From Leucaena leucocephala (taxonomy: Eukaryota; Streptophyta; Magnoliopsida; Fabales; Fabaceae): DNA of 64,000 nucleotides. Location: NCBI GenBank assembly GCA_037074615.1, contig CM073558.1, positions 5,385,501-5,449,500 on the forward strand, written 5' to 3'. Below are positions 26,622 through 38,894 of the stretch, one piece after another. Position 1 is the first letter of the stretch, and each line of letters opens with the position of its first letter. The translations under genes were made by a program, and so were the position numbers. The notes under the pieces are model-generated. The model was not told the DNA's origin, did no database searches, and saw only the letters and a program-made list of their open reading frames with translations.

Positions 26622-27092
26622 GCGTGTGTTTGAATTTTTTTTTCAAGCCAGCTTATAAAAAAAATAGATTTATAGACAGCTTATAAAAAATAATTTTTTT
26701 ATAAGAACTTATAGAAAAAAAATGATTTTAGATAAATGAGTGTTTGGATAGTTATTTGTAGAAGGGGTTTTATGATTGGTAAATGACTAAAAAAGGTATG
26801 AGTATTAAATGAGGAGAGATAAGATATGAGAGAGGATGTAAGAAATAAAATAGAGAAAAAGTAGAAGAGATAAGAGAGAATGTAAGAAAAAGTAGGGGTA
26901 ATATAGTAATTGGTTAGTTCATAAACTCTTTTACTGTTCCATAAACTACTCTGACCAGTTTATCTGAAATCTTGGTTTTAAACCATGGTTTAATCCAAAA
27001 ACCCATTTGAACAAATATGACTGTTTGGTTAAAAATTTCCCCAAACCGAGGTTTTGAGTCAAACCTAGATTTGGAGGGTATCCAAACACACC
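26622..27092. mobile_element. MITE-like element, family A copy 1
   Basis: The block begins GCGTGTGTTTGA and ends TCCAAACACACCC, which are inverted with respect to each other. The interior has repeats of CTTATAGAAAAA type, a GAGAGATAAGAGAGAA-rich section, then ATAGTAATTGGTTAGT and a TTTACTGTTC block. A clearly related copy lies at 48950-49462, a reverse-oriented copy at about 50660-51120 and a truncated one at about 60400-60570. The element has no coding capacity. Flanking TAT on both sides could be a 3-bp target duplication, but that is weak, so the superfamily is left open. Confidence 0.65.
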
Positions 27093-27314
27093 CTATATCA
27101 TTAAAGTTTTTTCTAATTTATATCATGTGATATAAAATAAACTTTATTTACTAAAATAAAAAAATTAAACATATTTATAACATCATAATATGTTAAATTA
27201 TTTAGATTTTAATAAAATATATTAACATTATATGAATTTTTTATTTTAAAACTCAATTTTTTTAAAATAAGAATAATTTATACTGCGATGTTTTTTATAT
27301 ATGTATAACCTTTC

Positions 27315-27350
<36 letters not shown>

Positions 27351-28742
27351 AATTATAAAAGAGGTGAAGTTTCCTTAAAGTTATAAATTTTTTTATTTTC
27401 AATTAAAGTTTGTGTCAATTTTAAAAATAAAATTATAATTTTGATAAAATGAAACAATTCCTGCGTTATTTTTTTGTCAATTGATATCTATCAGATTGAA
27501 AATATTGAGATAAATTTTAGTTAATTCATATTAGCTTTTAAAAATAGAATTTAAGAGAAAATACAGAGAGTCTTGGTAAAGAATAATTTAGTAATTTTAA
27601 ATTTTTATTTTAATATTTAGTCATTCTAAATAAATATTATTTATTATAAGTCTTGTAATTGTTCCTAAATTTTATATCTTTTTCTTTTTTTAACATGAAA
27701 TGACGTTATTTTGGTTTTAAAAAATGACATTACATCTGATTTATTCATCATTTATTTTATTAAATTATATGTTGTTTTTATTCTTTACATAAATCCTCTA
27801 TTTATTGTGAATTAATGTCCTTTTTATGTAATCCTTTTACGTTTTATATAAATATTATATATATATTGATTAAATTATATTATTTTAATTATTGTTGAGT
27901 TGATCTTAATTCAACTATGAATATATTATTGACATTCAAATTAGTTATTGATGTGTCGGAGTTTCAATAGTTTAGTATTAATTTAAATTAATTAAATATT
28001 TTTTATATTAAAAATTAGAAAAAGTATTTCTCTAATTTTTAGTATAAGAGTTATTTAATTAATTTGAGTGAATTAAAAAGTTGGATTAATTATAACAATG
28101 ACAGATTAATCTCTCTATAATATTCCTATGTAATATTAGAATATATATATTAGTTTATAAACTACTCTCTTTAATCTTTATTATATGGAACCAACTGACA
28201 AATATCCTTTTAATTCTTTTTATAAAATACTTATTTAGTTTTAATAAGTATTAATTATTTTTTTTATATATACCTATATTTAATAAAGGTAGTAGAGCAG
28301 TTAATAAATGTAATATTAAAAATTTTAAGATAAATTTAATACTTTTAAACTTTTTAATTGTATTTGTAAATTAGGTAAAAATGATTTATAATAAAAATTA
28401 GAAATAGTAGATAAATTAGTTTTAAAATAGGGTTAAAGTATATTAAACACTCTAAAATATCTTTTAACTAAAATATTTAAGATGCAGCACTATAAAATAT
28501 TTAATATTTAAGATGATAATTTTACCCATAATATATTAAAAATAGGCAATTCCAACTTTAAAAAATATTTTAGGATATTTAATATACCTTAATTTTTTTT
28601 AAAAAATAATAAATATAAAATTTATTAAAAATATAAATTTATAACTAAAATCAAGTATCAACTAATTTAAAATAGGAGGGTGGCTATAAAAAATTATTAT
28701 CAAATTATTAAGAAATGTTTTTATACTTTTTAGGGTTCAATC
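27093..28742. other. AT-rich intergenic spacer
   Basis: Extremely AT-rich DNA with a (TA)n run at about 27318-27347. No coding or RNA gene signal is visible. Confidence 0.6.
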
Positions 28743-29253
28743 TAGAGGTGGTAAAGCGGGCTGGCCCGCTACTGGCGGGCTGGGCAGCCCGCCCCAAAAT
28801 GGGCTGACATTTTGCCAGCCCGAGCCCGCCCCGTTTTAGGAGCGTTTTAAAAAATTATTTCTAAACTTTTAGAATACTAATAAAAAATTTCTAATGTTAT
28901 ATTAGTATAATTAAAATATAGTTAATGTTATACTCTTAAAAAATTTTACTTTTTATAAAAAAATATCAAATTTTATAACTATAAATCTAAATAAACATTA
29001 ACATAATATTAATTAATTATAATATGTCAATACATATTAACAAATAGATAATTATCTTTACTAGTATTCAATAATAAAAGTATTCAAAGTAATATTTGGG
29101 TAAAATAAATAATAATATTAATAATTTAAAAAAAAAAAAAAGCGGGCTGGGCGGGGCGGGCTGTGCAACCCGCCCCAAAACGGGCTGGCATTTTGCCAGC
29201 CCAAGCCCGCCCCGTTTTAATGTAAAACGGCTGGGCCCGTTTTACCAGCTCTA
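28743..29253. mobile_element. non-autonomous hAT-type element with 8-bp target duplication
   Basis: A 511-bp element flanked by identical GTTCAATC copies at 28735-28742 and 29254-29261. The ends are TAGAGGTGGTAAAGCGGGC and, read inward from the other side, TAGAGCTGGTAAAACGGGC (three differences in the first 20 bp). GC-rich subterminal blocks with repeated GGGCTGG / CCAGCCC and CCCGCCCC motifs extend about 110 bp in from each end and surround an AT-rich core with no open frame. An 8-bp duplication with TAG-starting ends is the hallmark of hAT transposons. The intact target duplication suggests a fairly recent insertion. Confidence 0.92.
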
Positions 29254-29261
29254 GTTCAATC

Positions 29262-30542
29262 ATATTAATATAATATATTTATCTTATTTTTAATATATAA
29301 CATATTTAATTAATTTAATTATATTAAAAAAATTAGTTAAATTAATTAATATGATATTTTTAAAATACTCTAATTATTTTTTAACTCTATTTCCTACTTA
29401 ATTATTATTGATTGAATATTAATAGGAATAATTTAATAAAAAAATTAATAAATATTAAGAATATTTTTTATTTTAAAATTAAAATCAACTTAGGAGGAGT
29501 AATTGTTTTGCCCCAAGATAAACAGCAAACTTTAGTTAAAATCTTAACTGCTTGCATCATGTTGAGTCTATTTAACCAAAATAACATAACTGCAAAGCTA
29601 CACCCTAACAATATCAACGTACCACTCCTATCATTTGGATAGGATACTTGCATCATTCATGTGTAACTATAAATTTCAGTCCTGGGATCTTTGGGAATAA
29701 ATGTAACTTTAAAGGGTTTCATTGTAATAAATGTTAAATTTTGGGTCCCTTTTTATTATTTTATTTACCTGAACACTATCACAAACGTCATCAGTACGTA
29801 CGTGACGATGTTGCTCACAGGTTAGGTCCTTCAGTTTGTCCTTTAGCCAAATAGCGAAAATCGTGTGCTGTAAGTGGTAATTTGTTTTCTTTTTTAATAT
29901 CTTCTTGTGTTTTGGCGGTATGAGAGAAGCGAGTGTTTTCTTTTTGTTATTATTATTTTTCCTTTTTTTAATAATAAAAACTGCAACAGCAACAACATCT
30001 ACATACGTCCTCAACCACAAGTATTACCTACCACAAATGCAGTTTTCAAGCTTCAACACTTTATAATAAGATTCCAGAAAATTTAAACTTTTGCTTTCTT
30101 AAAATAAAATTAAATAATTTCCAAAGGGGACAATATGACGTAAATAATCAGAATATATGAGAACAAAAACAAATCTAAGGCGTAAGAATTATTTTCACTA
30201 GGACCAAACTCTCAGCTGGGAACTCCAGAGTCCAAAGCTTAACGCTTTCTCTGATTTCCGCCGTCTTCTTCTGAAAGCATGTACGTTCTCTTGATTCGTC
30301 CAATTTAGATACGTTTTTAGTGTATAAACTACAAACAACATCTGAAAATTTGTGTTTCTTGTGATTATCGTAGCCTTTTCTCGTGGAAAGTAGAGGACTT
30401 TGAGTTGATTCGATAAAAACTAACATGGGTTTGATTTCGGATTCTTGTTTCTAGCCAATGGTGTTTCTCTTTGTTTCGCTCGTTTTTTAGCCATTTCTAG
30501 TTGTTTATAGTATCTTCGAGATTCTTTCTATGCAGATTTCTA
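29262..30542. other. intergenic and probable 5' UTR of F-box gene
   Basis: AT-rich to about 30170 without a gene. From about 30180 to 30540 the sequence is more balanced and probably holds the F-box promoter and an untranslated exon. TTTCTATGCAG ends at 30535, eight bases before the chosen start codon, and could be a 5' UTR intron acceptor. Confidence 0.4.
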
Positions 30543-32951
30543 ATGACCAGTAATTCTGATGAAGACTATTCTTTGTCGAGGGAAAATCTATTCGTGAGGC
30601 TTCCTGATCATTTGCTGATAGAAATTTTCATCAGAGTCCCAGTCAAAGAGTGGCCCCAGATATCTTGTGTTAAAAAGCACTGGGCTAGTCTTTTTCGTGG
30701 GGAATGCTTGTGGCAAGCGGCTTTAGCTAAGAATTTTCCTTTGGCAGGTCAAGCTCGAAGATGGCCTGGGCCTATTCCTCGAGGTTTAAGCAGGAGGTAG
30801 CGTTTATTCTGTCTCAATACTTTCCCTGGGACACATTGCAACCAAATCGAAGTTCTGAAATGATTTAGCATTTCAAAGCCACTTTGATTTTATGAAGACT
30901 GAGTTATCTATCTGATTAGTGTTCGACAAAATGCTTCAATGAATCTCACTTCCACAAGTATATATGATTCCTTTATTCTGTTTGTCCTGAACACCAATAA
31001 TTTTGACCATTATCTAGACATCTGTTCATGCTTTTGTTTTACAATATCGTATCAGAATAGGTAGAATTCGGTTCTTATTGCCAATGGCCTTGTAATCTAA
31101 TGGCATGAGAGCACCTCTACAAGTGAGAGGTCAAGGGTTTGATCCCACTTGTAACCTCATGTCATTAGTGTCTATCCCTCTAATTAAATAAAAGGGGAAG
31201 AATTTGGCTCTTACTCCTTGCAACTACTCAGACAGAATGAGCGTGTTTCTGTAATGTCTTCTGTTAGAATCAAATACTCATTTGCATCACAAAAGATTAT
31301 AGCTTTATATGTTATATTTGATATTTAAGGTAATCTAAGCTTTCTAGTTCTATGCATTTAGGATATGCACTTGCGAAGCATGTGTTTCTGACATTGTCTT
31401 CATATGGTTTCAGGAGATTCATGGCCTTTCATATAAGTAAACAAATATGTGCTTTGGACTGTGAGGTAGATGAGATTGTTGGCCATGCTTATCTATTTTT
31501 GAAAGAGCAGCTTGAACTTTCAATTATGCCACCTCATAGCGGAATACTTCATGGAACCATTATTGGTCTGGCCTCTCTGCTTTCGTTTTATCTTCTTTTT
31601 TGTGTTATCAAAATTTAAAATAAACACTAACATAGCCATAATTAAGAACCAGATTCACATTTTCTTTTATTATGCTGTTTTTCAACTAAACTGTTTTCTG
31701 ATCTTACTTGCTTTTTTATTGTTGATTTCCTTTTGCTTTTGAATGCCTGTTTCTTATGATGGATCAGGTCTTTGTGTATATATATGCTCTAATCAAGTTA
31801 AATCTATGCCGTAATGACATTGATTTGTTCCCAGAACTGCGAGTTAAACCGACCAAGCCCCGTTGAGCCTTTTAGTATGATGTCATTTAGCTGAAATTTA
31901 ATTAATGCCTTGTATAATTGTTTGTAAGAATCACTTGGGTTTCATTAACAGATCAGTTCATTGCTTGTGGGAAATCAAGAGACTTAGCCCATGAGCTTGC
32001 TTCACTTATATGGCTAGCTGTTCTAGACAATTTGGAGGAAAGTGAGCGCACATTTGCCTTACTTAAATGTCTAGCGCGAGAGGGCGATGTAAGTGCTATT
32101 CTTACTACTATACCTGCTGAATTTTTCTTCTACAATTTCCCCTTCTTTCCTTGCTAGCCTTATCTTCTGGAAGCTACCCAGTTGAAGAAAATAAGTCTTG
32201 TTTTGAGTGCTGTTTTGATTATATTTTCAAAAAAGGTATCGCATTCATTATATTTCAAAAGAAAAGAAAAACATTTCACTTATGATGATTCTACTATTCA
32301 CCCTGTTAAAGTGATCCCTTATGAGAAAGCCTGAAACACAAATCTAGAATTAACCATTATTACTGTTACACCAAGATTAGAATGGATTTAATAATCACTT
32401 TTGCGATTTACGAAACAAAACTCATCTCACATATTCTTCTCGTATAGCACAAATCCACTTAAAATAAAATAATCTAAATCCTCTCAGAATATATTAACAC
32501 AAGGTACTAGTGCCTTGCGTTATTGGAACCTTTGGATAATGTGCTCTGCACAGAACCATCCTTATCCATGAGAGAATCTAATCTTGATAAGAATAGCATA
32601 TATGTTGGTGTTGCAACAGATTCTTCGACGAGTCTAATACAACCAGTCATTTTATTCCTCATGGAGCATCTGAATATTAGCCATGGGGTCCATGTAACTG
32701 ACCCTACCTAGTAGTACAATGCTTGTTGCTGTGGTTGGAGCATCTGAATAATTGTTTTTTTTTTTTGGGGTTATTTTCAGCAGCTTTTTCTGCCATACCC
32801 ATACACTAGATCAGTCAAAGTCCAATGGAGGGTGTTTGAGAAGCTCTTCACCGATTTCCGTGATTGCTTCAACCATGAAGATTACTATGATACTTTAGCA
32901 TGTGCCAAGAGCAGGTTTCAGCCAATACCATCTGCTTGGTTGGGATTCTAA
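30543..32951 (+). CDS. F-box protein of unknown target
   Basis: Four exons join in frame to 237 aa: 30543-30796, 31414-31565, 31952-32088, 32781-32951. An F-box starts at residue 20 with LPDHLLIEIFIRVPVKEWPQ, continues SCVKKHWASLF and reaches LWQAAL near residue 56. F-box proteins bind SKP1 in SCF ubiquitin ligases and bring in substrates. The rest (for example FKEQLEL-like FLKEQLELSIMPP, ESERTFALLKCLAREGD, YDTLACAKSRFQPIPSAW) shows no kelch or LRR repeats. The start MTSNSDEDY was preferred to an upstream in-frame ATG because a likely splice acceptor lies between them. All introns are GT-AG. I do not recognise the substrate. Confidence 0.82.
31081..31194 (+). mobile_element. tRNA-derived SINE in F-box intron 1
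   Basis: The stretch contains an A-box-like TAATGGCATGAGAGC and a B-box-like GGTCAAGGGTTTGATCCCA in tRNA-like spacing, followed by a non-tRNA tail ending in TCTATCCCTCTAATTAAA. A related copy is at 35791-35899 in another gene's intron. Together they define a short interspersed element, not a functional tRNA, because no cloverleaf acceptor stem closes. Confidence 0.65.
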
Positions 32952-33917
32952 CCATGGCTGATCTCTAGCTCCTTTCATGGTTGTTCTCTCTTGTCCTCTC
33001 ATGAAACATGATCTGGATCATCTATTTGCCTTTGAAGTTTGAGCCATTAAAGTGAAATTTGCAAAGTTTATTTATCACCTTGAGAGAGCAGGACTGAGAA
33101 AAACCATGAGAGAAGCTAAACTCAACCGTTGCATTTATAGGACTATCCTTCAACCATTGATTGTAATAATCTTATTATAACATTTATGGTAAAGATGTCT
33201 TGTGCTCTTAATAGGTTCATTTCATTTGTGAAAGTGTATATCTTCAGATTTTCTACACGACTTTATTATTGGAAACTATTCTACAGGGAGTGGATTGATC
33301 TCAATTTTCTCTCTTCTTTCCAATATTACACCCTCTAGTATTACTTTAGATTAAACTCCATTAAAAGTATACGGGAAAAATTAATCTTTTTGACTTATAA
33401 TTTTAACTTAATTTTTAAATTTTAATTTAATAGTAATTATTTTTGATAATTTAACTATATAAAATATTAATTGTTGTATTTTAGAAAATAAAGTTATATA
33501 TTTTATTAAATTTAAGGATTAAAGTTTTAAATGATTAAAAATTAGAAGGATTGAGTTATATTGAATTAAGTTTAGGGATTGGTTTTTAATTAAGTTAAAA
33601 AAAATTGAATTACAGTAAATTAAAATTTAAAAATTAAATTATAATTGAGTCAACAAAGATTAATTTTCTCAAAAGATATGAGTTCCCTTCAAATTTTAAC
33701 AATGAACAAAAGAGTTAATATTTTATATTTTTTCAGCACGTAAAATTTTAAAATAAATTATAGTTTATCCAACATCTCAATATTTTTCCAATAACATTAA
33801 GCATCCTCAAATATTTATGAATTAAGAAATCAAAATGAAAATTTTCATGAAATTAAAAGATCAAAGTTGTGTTTTTGTCGAAGTACGTTATAAATTTATT
33901 TTACTAATTATAAAAAT
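32952..33917. other. F-box 3' flank and AT-rich spacer
   Basis: The first about 250 bp are probably F-box 3' UTR. The remainder, 33300-33900, is AT-rich and without a recognisable gene. Confidence 0.5.
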
Positions 33918-33990
33918 TCCGTTGTAGTCTAGTCGGTTAGGGTACTCGGCTCTCACCCGAGAGACCCGGGTTCGATTCCCGGCAACGGAA
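33918..33990 (+). tRNA. tRNA-Glu (anticodon CTC)
   Basis: A full cloverleaf can be drawn. The acceptor stem TCCGTTG pairs with CAACGGA and a discriminator A follows. The D arm starts with GTCTAGTCGGTTAGG. The anticodon stem ACTCGG / CCGAGA encloses loop CTCTCAC with anticodon CTC. The T arm is CCGGGTTCGATTCCCGG. The internal promoter boxes are consistent with RNA polymerase III, and a T-rich stretch (ATTTATTTTT) follows as a likely terminator. No intron. It is a normal nuclear tRNA decoding GAG. Confidence 0.97.
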
Positions 33991-35167
33991 TATTTATTTT
34001 TACTATTCCTTCCCGCTAAACTTGAGGACAATACCGTCATTATGAAATTTAATGGAGGTCAAAAACATAATTTCATTCTCATTTACCCGAATCAAAACAA
34101 CTTTTTCGCGGCTTTCTTAATGCCGAACTGACAATATTCTCTGTACGATAACACTGTCTCCTTACTGTGACACTCTCTAGGCTTTCGCGCTCCTATTACG
34201 GGAAAAATCCAACACGTTAATGCACCAATTGTTTAATTCATCTTTCTCCACACCCAGTTCTAATTTCAAATTCATTACTCAATCAGAAGCAGCTAGCGAG
34301 CTTAAGGGCTCTCATTTATTGCATTTTTCATCTCTCCTTCGCTTCACTCCTCCACTGAGCTCTTGCTCCTTCTCTTTCTAGGGTTTCTCCCACCAAGTCC
34401 TCCATAAATGGGGCATTTCGTTTCTGCATGTACTTTTTGATCATTTATGATCTTTTTCTTTTCTTCGTGTATTTATTTGAGATGGTGAAATGTCGACGAC
34501 AAGTTGGTGAAGAGTGTATCGTTGTCGTCATGACAGCTTGTGATTATTCTTCTGTTTGCTTCTTTTCAAGAAGATCATTTTTTTTCTGGTCGCTATCTGT
34601 TTCATGCTGCTAAAGAAGCAACTGGATTTAATCACATCAATGTAGGATGAATCTGCAAGTGGTCATCAATAGTTCGGTGTTTTATAAATGTTATCCCCAT
34701 TATTCAAAAGGTAGATGCTTCTTCTTCTGATTCTGAGCATCATTCAGGATGCAATTTCTGGAATATTCTTCAAAGTTCAATCCTTTAATCACCGTACTTA
34801 TGGGTTTTGCAAAGTACATTCTGCCTTTTTTTAAAAGAAAAAACAAATATATACACAAAGAAGGAATGCCATTTTCCCATCAGTTTTTGCTTCTCAGTGT
34901 AATAGATCAGTAATTTCTTATGTTGGTGGAGTTAAAACATCCGAAGGTTTCTTATCTGAAATTTCAAGATATTTTTTTTTTAATTTTTTTTTCCTAGCAG
35001 AAACAGAATTTGTGAGCCAAAATGGGGCATTTGGTGTACACAATAATTTGAACCTATTTACTTAGTCATTTGATTTTGCCGTCATTGTAGGTTTTGATCT
35101 AAAAGAAAGGCTCGCATTTGAAAGCTTGGTTTAGAAAAAAAAAAATTAGAAGGAAAGATTGGAAAGC
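33991..35167. other. promoter and 5' UTR region of DUF1666 gene
   Basis: 34190-34430 is pyrimidine-rich and contains a TAGGGTTT telo-box-like motif at 34379, a common plant 5' UTR/promoter signature. A 5' UTR intron between about 34430 and 35090 is likely. Short open frames here have no recognisable domains. Confidence 0.4.
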
Positions 35168-37801
35168 ATGGATTTTTTCAAAGTCAAGAAGAAGACAAAG
35201 AAAGCTCAGAAGGAAAATGGAGAAAAGGATGTACTGGAGAAGCCAGTTTCAGATCATGATGTACCAAAACCTGACGGTGGTGGTAATGATCAAAGTAAAG
35301 CAGCAAATGCAGATCTTGCTGCTGAAGCTGAGGATGACGACGATGATTTCATTACAAATGAAGTTAAGAGGAGGTTGAAGGAACTCAGAAGAAACAGTTT
35401 CATGGTGTTGATTCCTGAAGAAGAACCGTGTCAAGAGGAAGAGGAAGATGAGGAAGAGGAAGGAGAATCAAGCTCTAACGAATGGAGGGATGTAGAAGCA
35501 GAAGGACAGCGATGGTGGCGTGGTTTTGATGCCGTGTTCGAAAAATACTGCGAAAGAATGCTGTTTTTTGATCGGATGAGCACACTGCAGCTTAATGAAG
35601 TTGGCAAAGGTATATTGTAACCTATAACTCTCTCATTACTGCATAAGCATTTTCAAATACTATCTAAGGTTGTGAATGTGTAATTGGATTTTGGGTAAGT
35701 TAGTTAAAGGCTGCCTTTTGTGTCCTACAATTGATCATGCATTATACCATGTTCTAAGTTCATATAATGAGCCAATGGCCATGTAATGAGCCAATGGCTA
35801 TGTAGTCTGGTGGCATAAAAGCTCTTCTGTAAGTAAGAGGTGGTGGGTTCGATTTGCTTATAACTTATAGGCAGTTAGTGCATGCCCCTCTCATTAAAAA
35901 AACAAATCATGTAATGAAAAGTTGTTCCTTGTCTTGCCATTCTTGAAGCAGGAAGATAGAACTAGTTCTGAATGCGAGTTAACTGTAAAGGTTATTATTT
36001 GGAGATAGCAACCAGGATACTTTTGTTTTCTTGTTAATTATATACACTTTGTGGTGCCTCTGTATCACTATTACAGGTTCCCAGTACCTTTCTACTCCAT
36101 CACCGAGATCTGCATCGAAGAAGCTGCAATTACCCCTTCGATGTCTTTCCTTGAAAAAGCTTGAAGAAGATGTTGATGATACTGAGCATCTTCAAAAACC
36201 TGAATATGATCCCTACAGTGATATTGAAACAGCATATGTTGGTCAGATATGCTTGACTTGGGAATCGCTTCACTGTCAATACACTCAACTGAGCCAGAAG
36301 ATATCTTGGCAACCCGAAAATCCTACTTGTTACAACCACAGTGCTCAGCAGTTTCAGCAGTTCCAGGTTCTGTTACAAAGGTTTATCGAGAACGAACCAT
36401 TTGAGCAGGGACTCAGGGCCGAAGTCTATGCTCGAACAAGGAAGAGTTTGCCTAAATTGATTCAGGTTCCTAATGTACAAGGCGAGTTTTCCTCAAATCA
36501 TATTTATTCAATCCGAGTGCTATGGATATTAGGATATAGCTGCATTTATAAATATTTCTGGGAAAAGTATTTTGCTTTGAAATGTTCAACATAAGTATGT
36601 CTCTGATGTTTGTTTGTGGTTAGTATGCATAAGTGCTCAAATGTTTGAATCTGTTCAGGTTCAGATCGACCGTCAGCAGAAGATTCGGACATGAGAGTTC
36701 TTGCTCATGATCTTATCAGGACAATTGAACATTCCATCCTTACATTTTACCTGTTCCTGAAAAGAGACAAAAAGAAGCCAAGTGCTGTTATTAATCTGTT
36801 TGGAAATCAGAACCAGCTTGCAACTCCTCTACAACAGGTCCAATCTAGTCTTGAAAAGGTAAAATAAGATTCTGTACCTTTAACTCTAATTTTGTATCAT
36901 ATGAACAAGAACTAGATATAGTTTTGAAGTGTTTATTATCATATTCCCCAAGGAAATGATGACAAATTATGTTTTTTACTACTCATCACTCATGATTCAA
37001 TATTTTAAGAACAATCCCCTGGATATCATATTTTTATTAGAATATCTTATAGCAAACACTTGAGGGTGAGCCTCGGAGTAACAATAAGGATGTTGTCATG
37101 TGACCTAGAGGTTATAGATTAAAATCCTAGATATAACTACTCCACTTGTGAGTTTAAGATTGTGTATATCCATCCTTTCTCAGACTCCACCTGGTAAAAA
37201 CTTTATACACTAAGCCACCCTTTTTATAAGATAGCAAACACCTAACAACTAAAGAACTATACCCAAGTTTTATCATTTGATTAATCTTTGAAGCATGCAA
37301 AGTATAATGTGAGCTTGGCCATCTATCCGTTCAACTGTAAGATCTGTTATGGGCAGTTATTTTGGTAAGTGGTTGAATGTAGCATTGTGTTACTAGCTTA
37401 TATTCCATTATCCATTAATTCTATGCATGAGTAGCTATTTTCGCTTCCAAGATCTGGTTCAAACGTGTACTCAAGAATCTGATCACGATGTTCATGGATG
37501 ATCAATTATGTGACTAAGGAAATATCTCAAGTGTTAATTTTACTTGTGAATGCAGAGAGCAGCGAAAATGAAAGAACTGGCTAGAAAGAAGAGTTGGAAA
37601 AAGAATTCTAGTTGGCCCCAAAAGCCTGAGGACGTTCAGCTATTTCTTGGCCTTATTGACGTCAAAATCATATCAAGGGTTCTGAGAATGACAAGGATAA
37701 CTAAAGATCAGATATTTTGGTGCGAAGAAAAGATGAAAAAGCTAGATTTATCAAGCGCTAGGTTAGAGAGAGACCCTAGTCCCATCCTCTTCCCATGCTA
37801 A
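35168..37801 (+). CDS. DUF1666 family protein
   Basis: Four exons join in frame to 430 aa: 35168-35609, 36077-36481, 36659-36858, 37556-37801. The N-terminus is lysine-rich (MDFFKVKKKTKK), followed by a strongly acidic stretch (EAEDDDDDF and a Glu-rich run near residues 85-105). The conserved region starts at WWRGFDAVFEKYCERMLFFD, continues YVGQICLTWESLHCQY and SILTFYLFLKRDKKKPSA, and ends WCEEKMKKLD...RDPSPILFPC. These are the landmarks of plant DUF1666 proteins, sometimes misnamed ribosomal protein L34Ae; the molecular role is unknown. The start is the ATG at 35168; the codon three before it is TTG. Intron 2 (36482-36658) has a GC donor: no GT site nearby keeps the downstream frame open. 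Confidence 0.85.
35791..35899 (+). mobile_element. tRNA-derived SINE in DUF1666 intron 1
   Basis: Shares order and motifs with the element at 31081-31194: a TGGTGGCATAAAAGC A-box-like block, GTGGGTTCGATTTGC B-box, then GCAGTTAGTGCATGCCCCTCTCATTAAA. The tail and the spacing match, with moderate divergence. Same orientation as the host gene. Confidence 0.65.
37075..37225 (+). mobile_element. Au-like SINE in DUF1666 intron 3
   Basis: Begins GAGCCTCGGAGTAACAATAA, followed by GTTGTCATGTGACCTAGAGG and a diverged B box, and closes TAAGCCACCCTTTTT. The start GAGCCTYGGAGTAAC, the GTTGTCATGTGACC block and the terminal T run are those I associate with the plant Au SINE family. It is an old, diverged copy. 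Confidence 0.55.
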
Positions 37802-38880
37802 TATTATCAACTTTAGTTTGTAAGATAAACAAACAGTGCTTAGAAGAAGCAATCATATCTAGTTACTTTTTCATGCCTATACACAATTGCAATTGCCTAT
37901 TTTCAGGAACTAGACAGGCAAATTTGGAGTTCTGTTAACAGATAACAATGAGAAAATATTCAAGGATTTTCTGCGTTATCCTATCTGAAATCCATAATTT
38001 TGTCAAAAAATTGTAGAGGTTTCCTTCTAGGTTGTTTTGTCCAACCCTTGGTGGTAATGCTTAGCTTCTGGGCTTTTGGATCTATTTTCATAGTTGTGCT
38101 GTTTGAAAAGATATGCCGCTCAAAACTTGCCTTAGTTTCAGATAATCCTAGTATTAATCAAAGTTTTCTTAATATATCAAACTAATGAAGTATGCGCCTA
38201 AAAAATTGCATGGAGTCCAAGAAAAATCACATTACTTCTGAGTTGTGAATGGTACAACTCTTATGAAATTTTGTATTTAAATCTTATCTTGTTGACATTG
38301 ATGTATTTATGATTATGGGATTGTTTATTCATCTACATCTAAAATAAGAGCATCAACTAATTGCTTGAAACATAAAGAACTTCAGAAAAGAAATACAAAC
38401 TTTAATTTTGTTACAATTTTTAAAATTCATTATCTTTCATTTCTAAGCATTTGTTTGGTTCAATTAAGGCATAAGATAAATTTTAATATTACCTTATTTA
38501 AATTGATTAGGGAAAAGATGAATTTTAATGTTATTTTATTTGGTTAGGGAGAGGAAGAAAAGTATTTTTATGTGAACAATTTTGTTCTTAGTTTATTTAA
38601 GTTGCTTTCTAAATGATAGAATGCTTAGTAAAATCTATTTATACATGACATTTAATATATAAAATTATAATTTTATAATTATCATAATCAAATAAATATA
38701 ATTATAATACGTAAAAAATAGTCAATATAAACAGTGATATCTAATAATTAAAATTATACTTATATATATAGATATTGAAAATTATATTTTATAATTACAA
38801 TCTTACTCCGTATCAAAGCTCACTCTCTCTAGTTATAGTCGCAAGATATTATATAATAAAAATAATTATAAATATTATTC
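37802..38880. other. DUF1666 3' flank and AT-rich spacer
   Basis: The first 350-400 bp are probably 3' UTR. From 38360 the DNA is AT-rich with (AT) tracts and no gene signal. Confidence 0.5.
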
Positions 38881-38894
38881 TGATAAAAATAATT

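Noticed and set aside
31081..31194. Possible tRNA gene
   Set aside because: A- and B-box-like motifs are present but no acceptor stem or anticodon arm closes; a second diverged copy shows it is a SINE.
34428..34613. 61-aa open frame upstream of DUF1666
   Set aside because: Hydrophobic, no family match; likely within the 5' UTR or its intron.
35159..35167. Upstream TTG as start of the DUF1666 protein
   Set aside because: Plant nuclear genes start at ATG; the ATG at 35168 three codons later is in frame.
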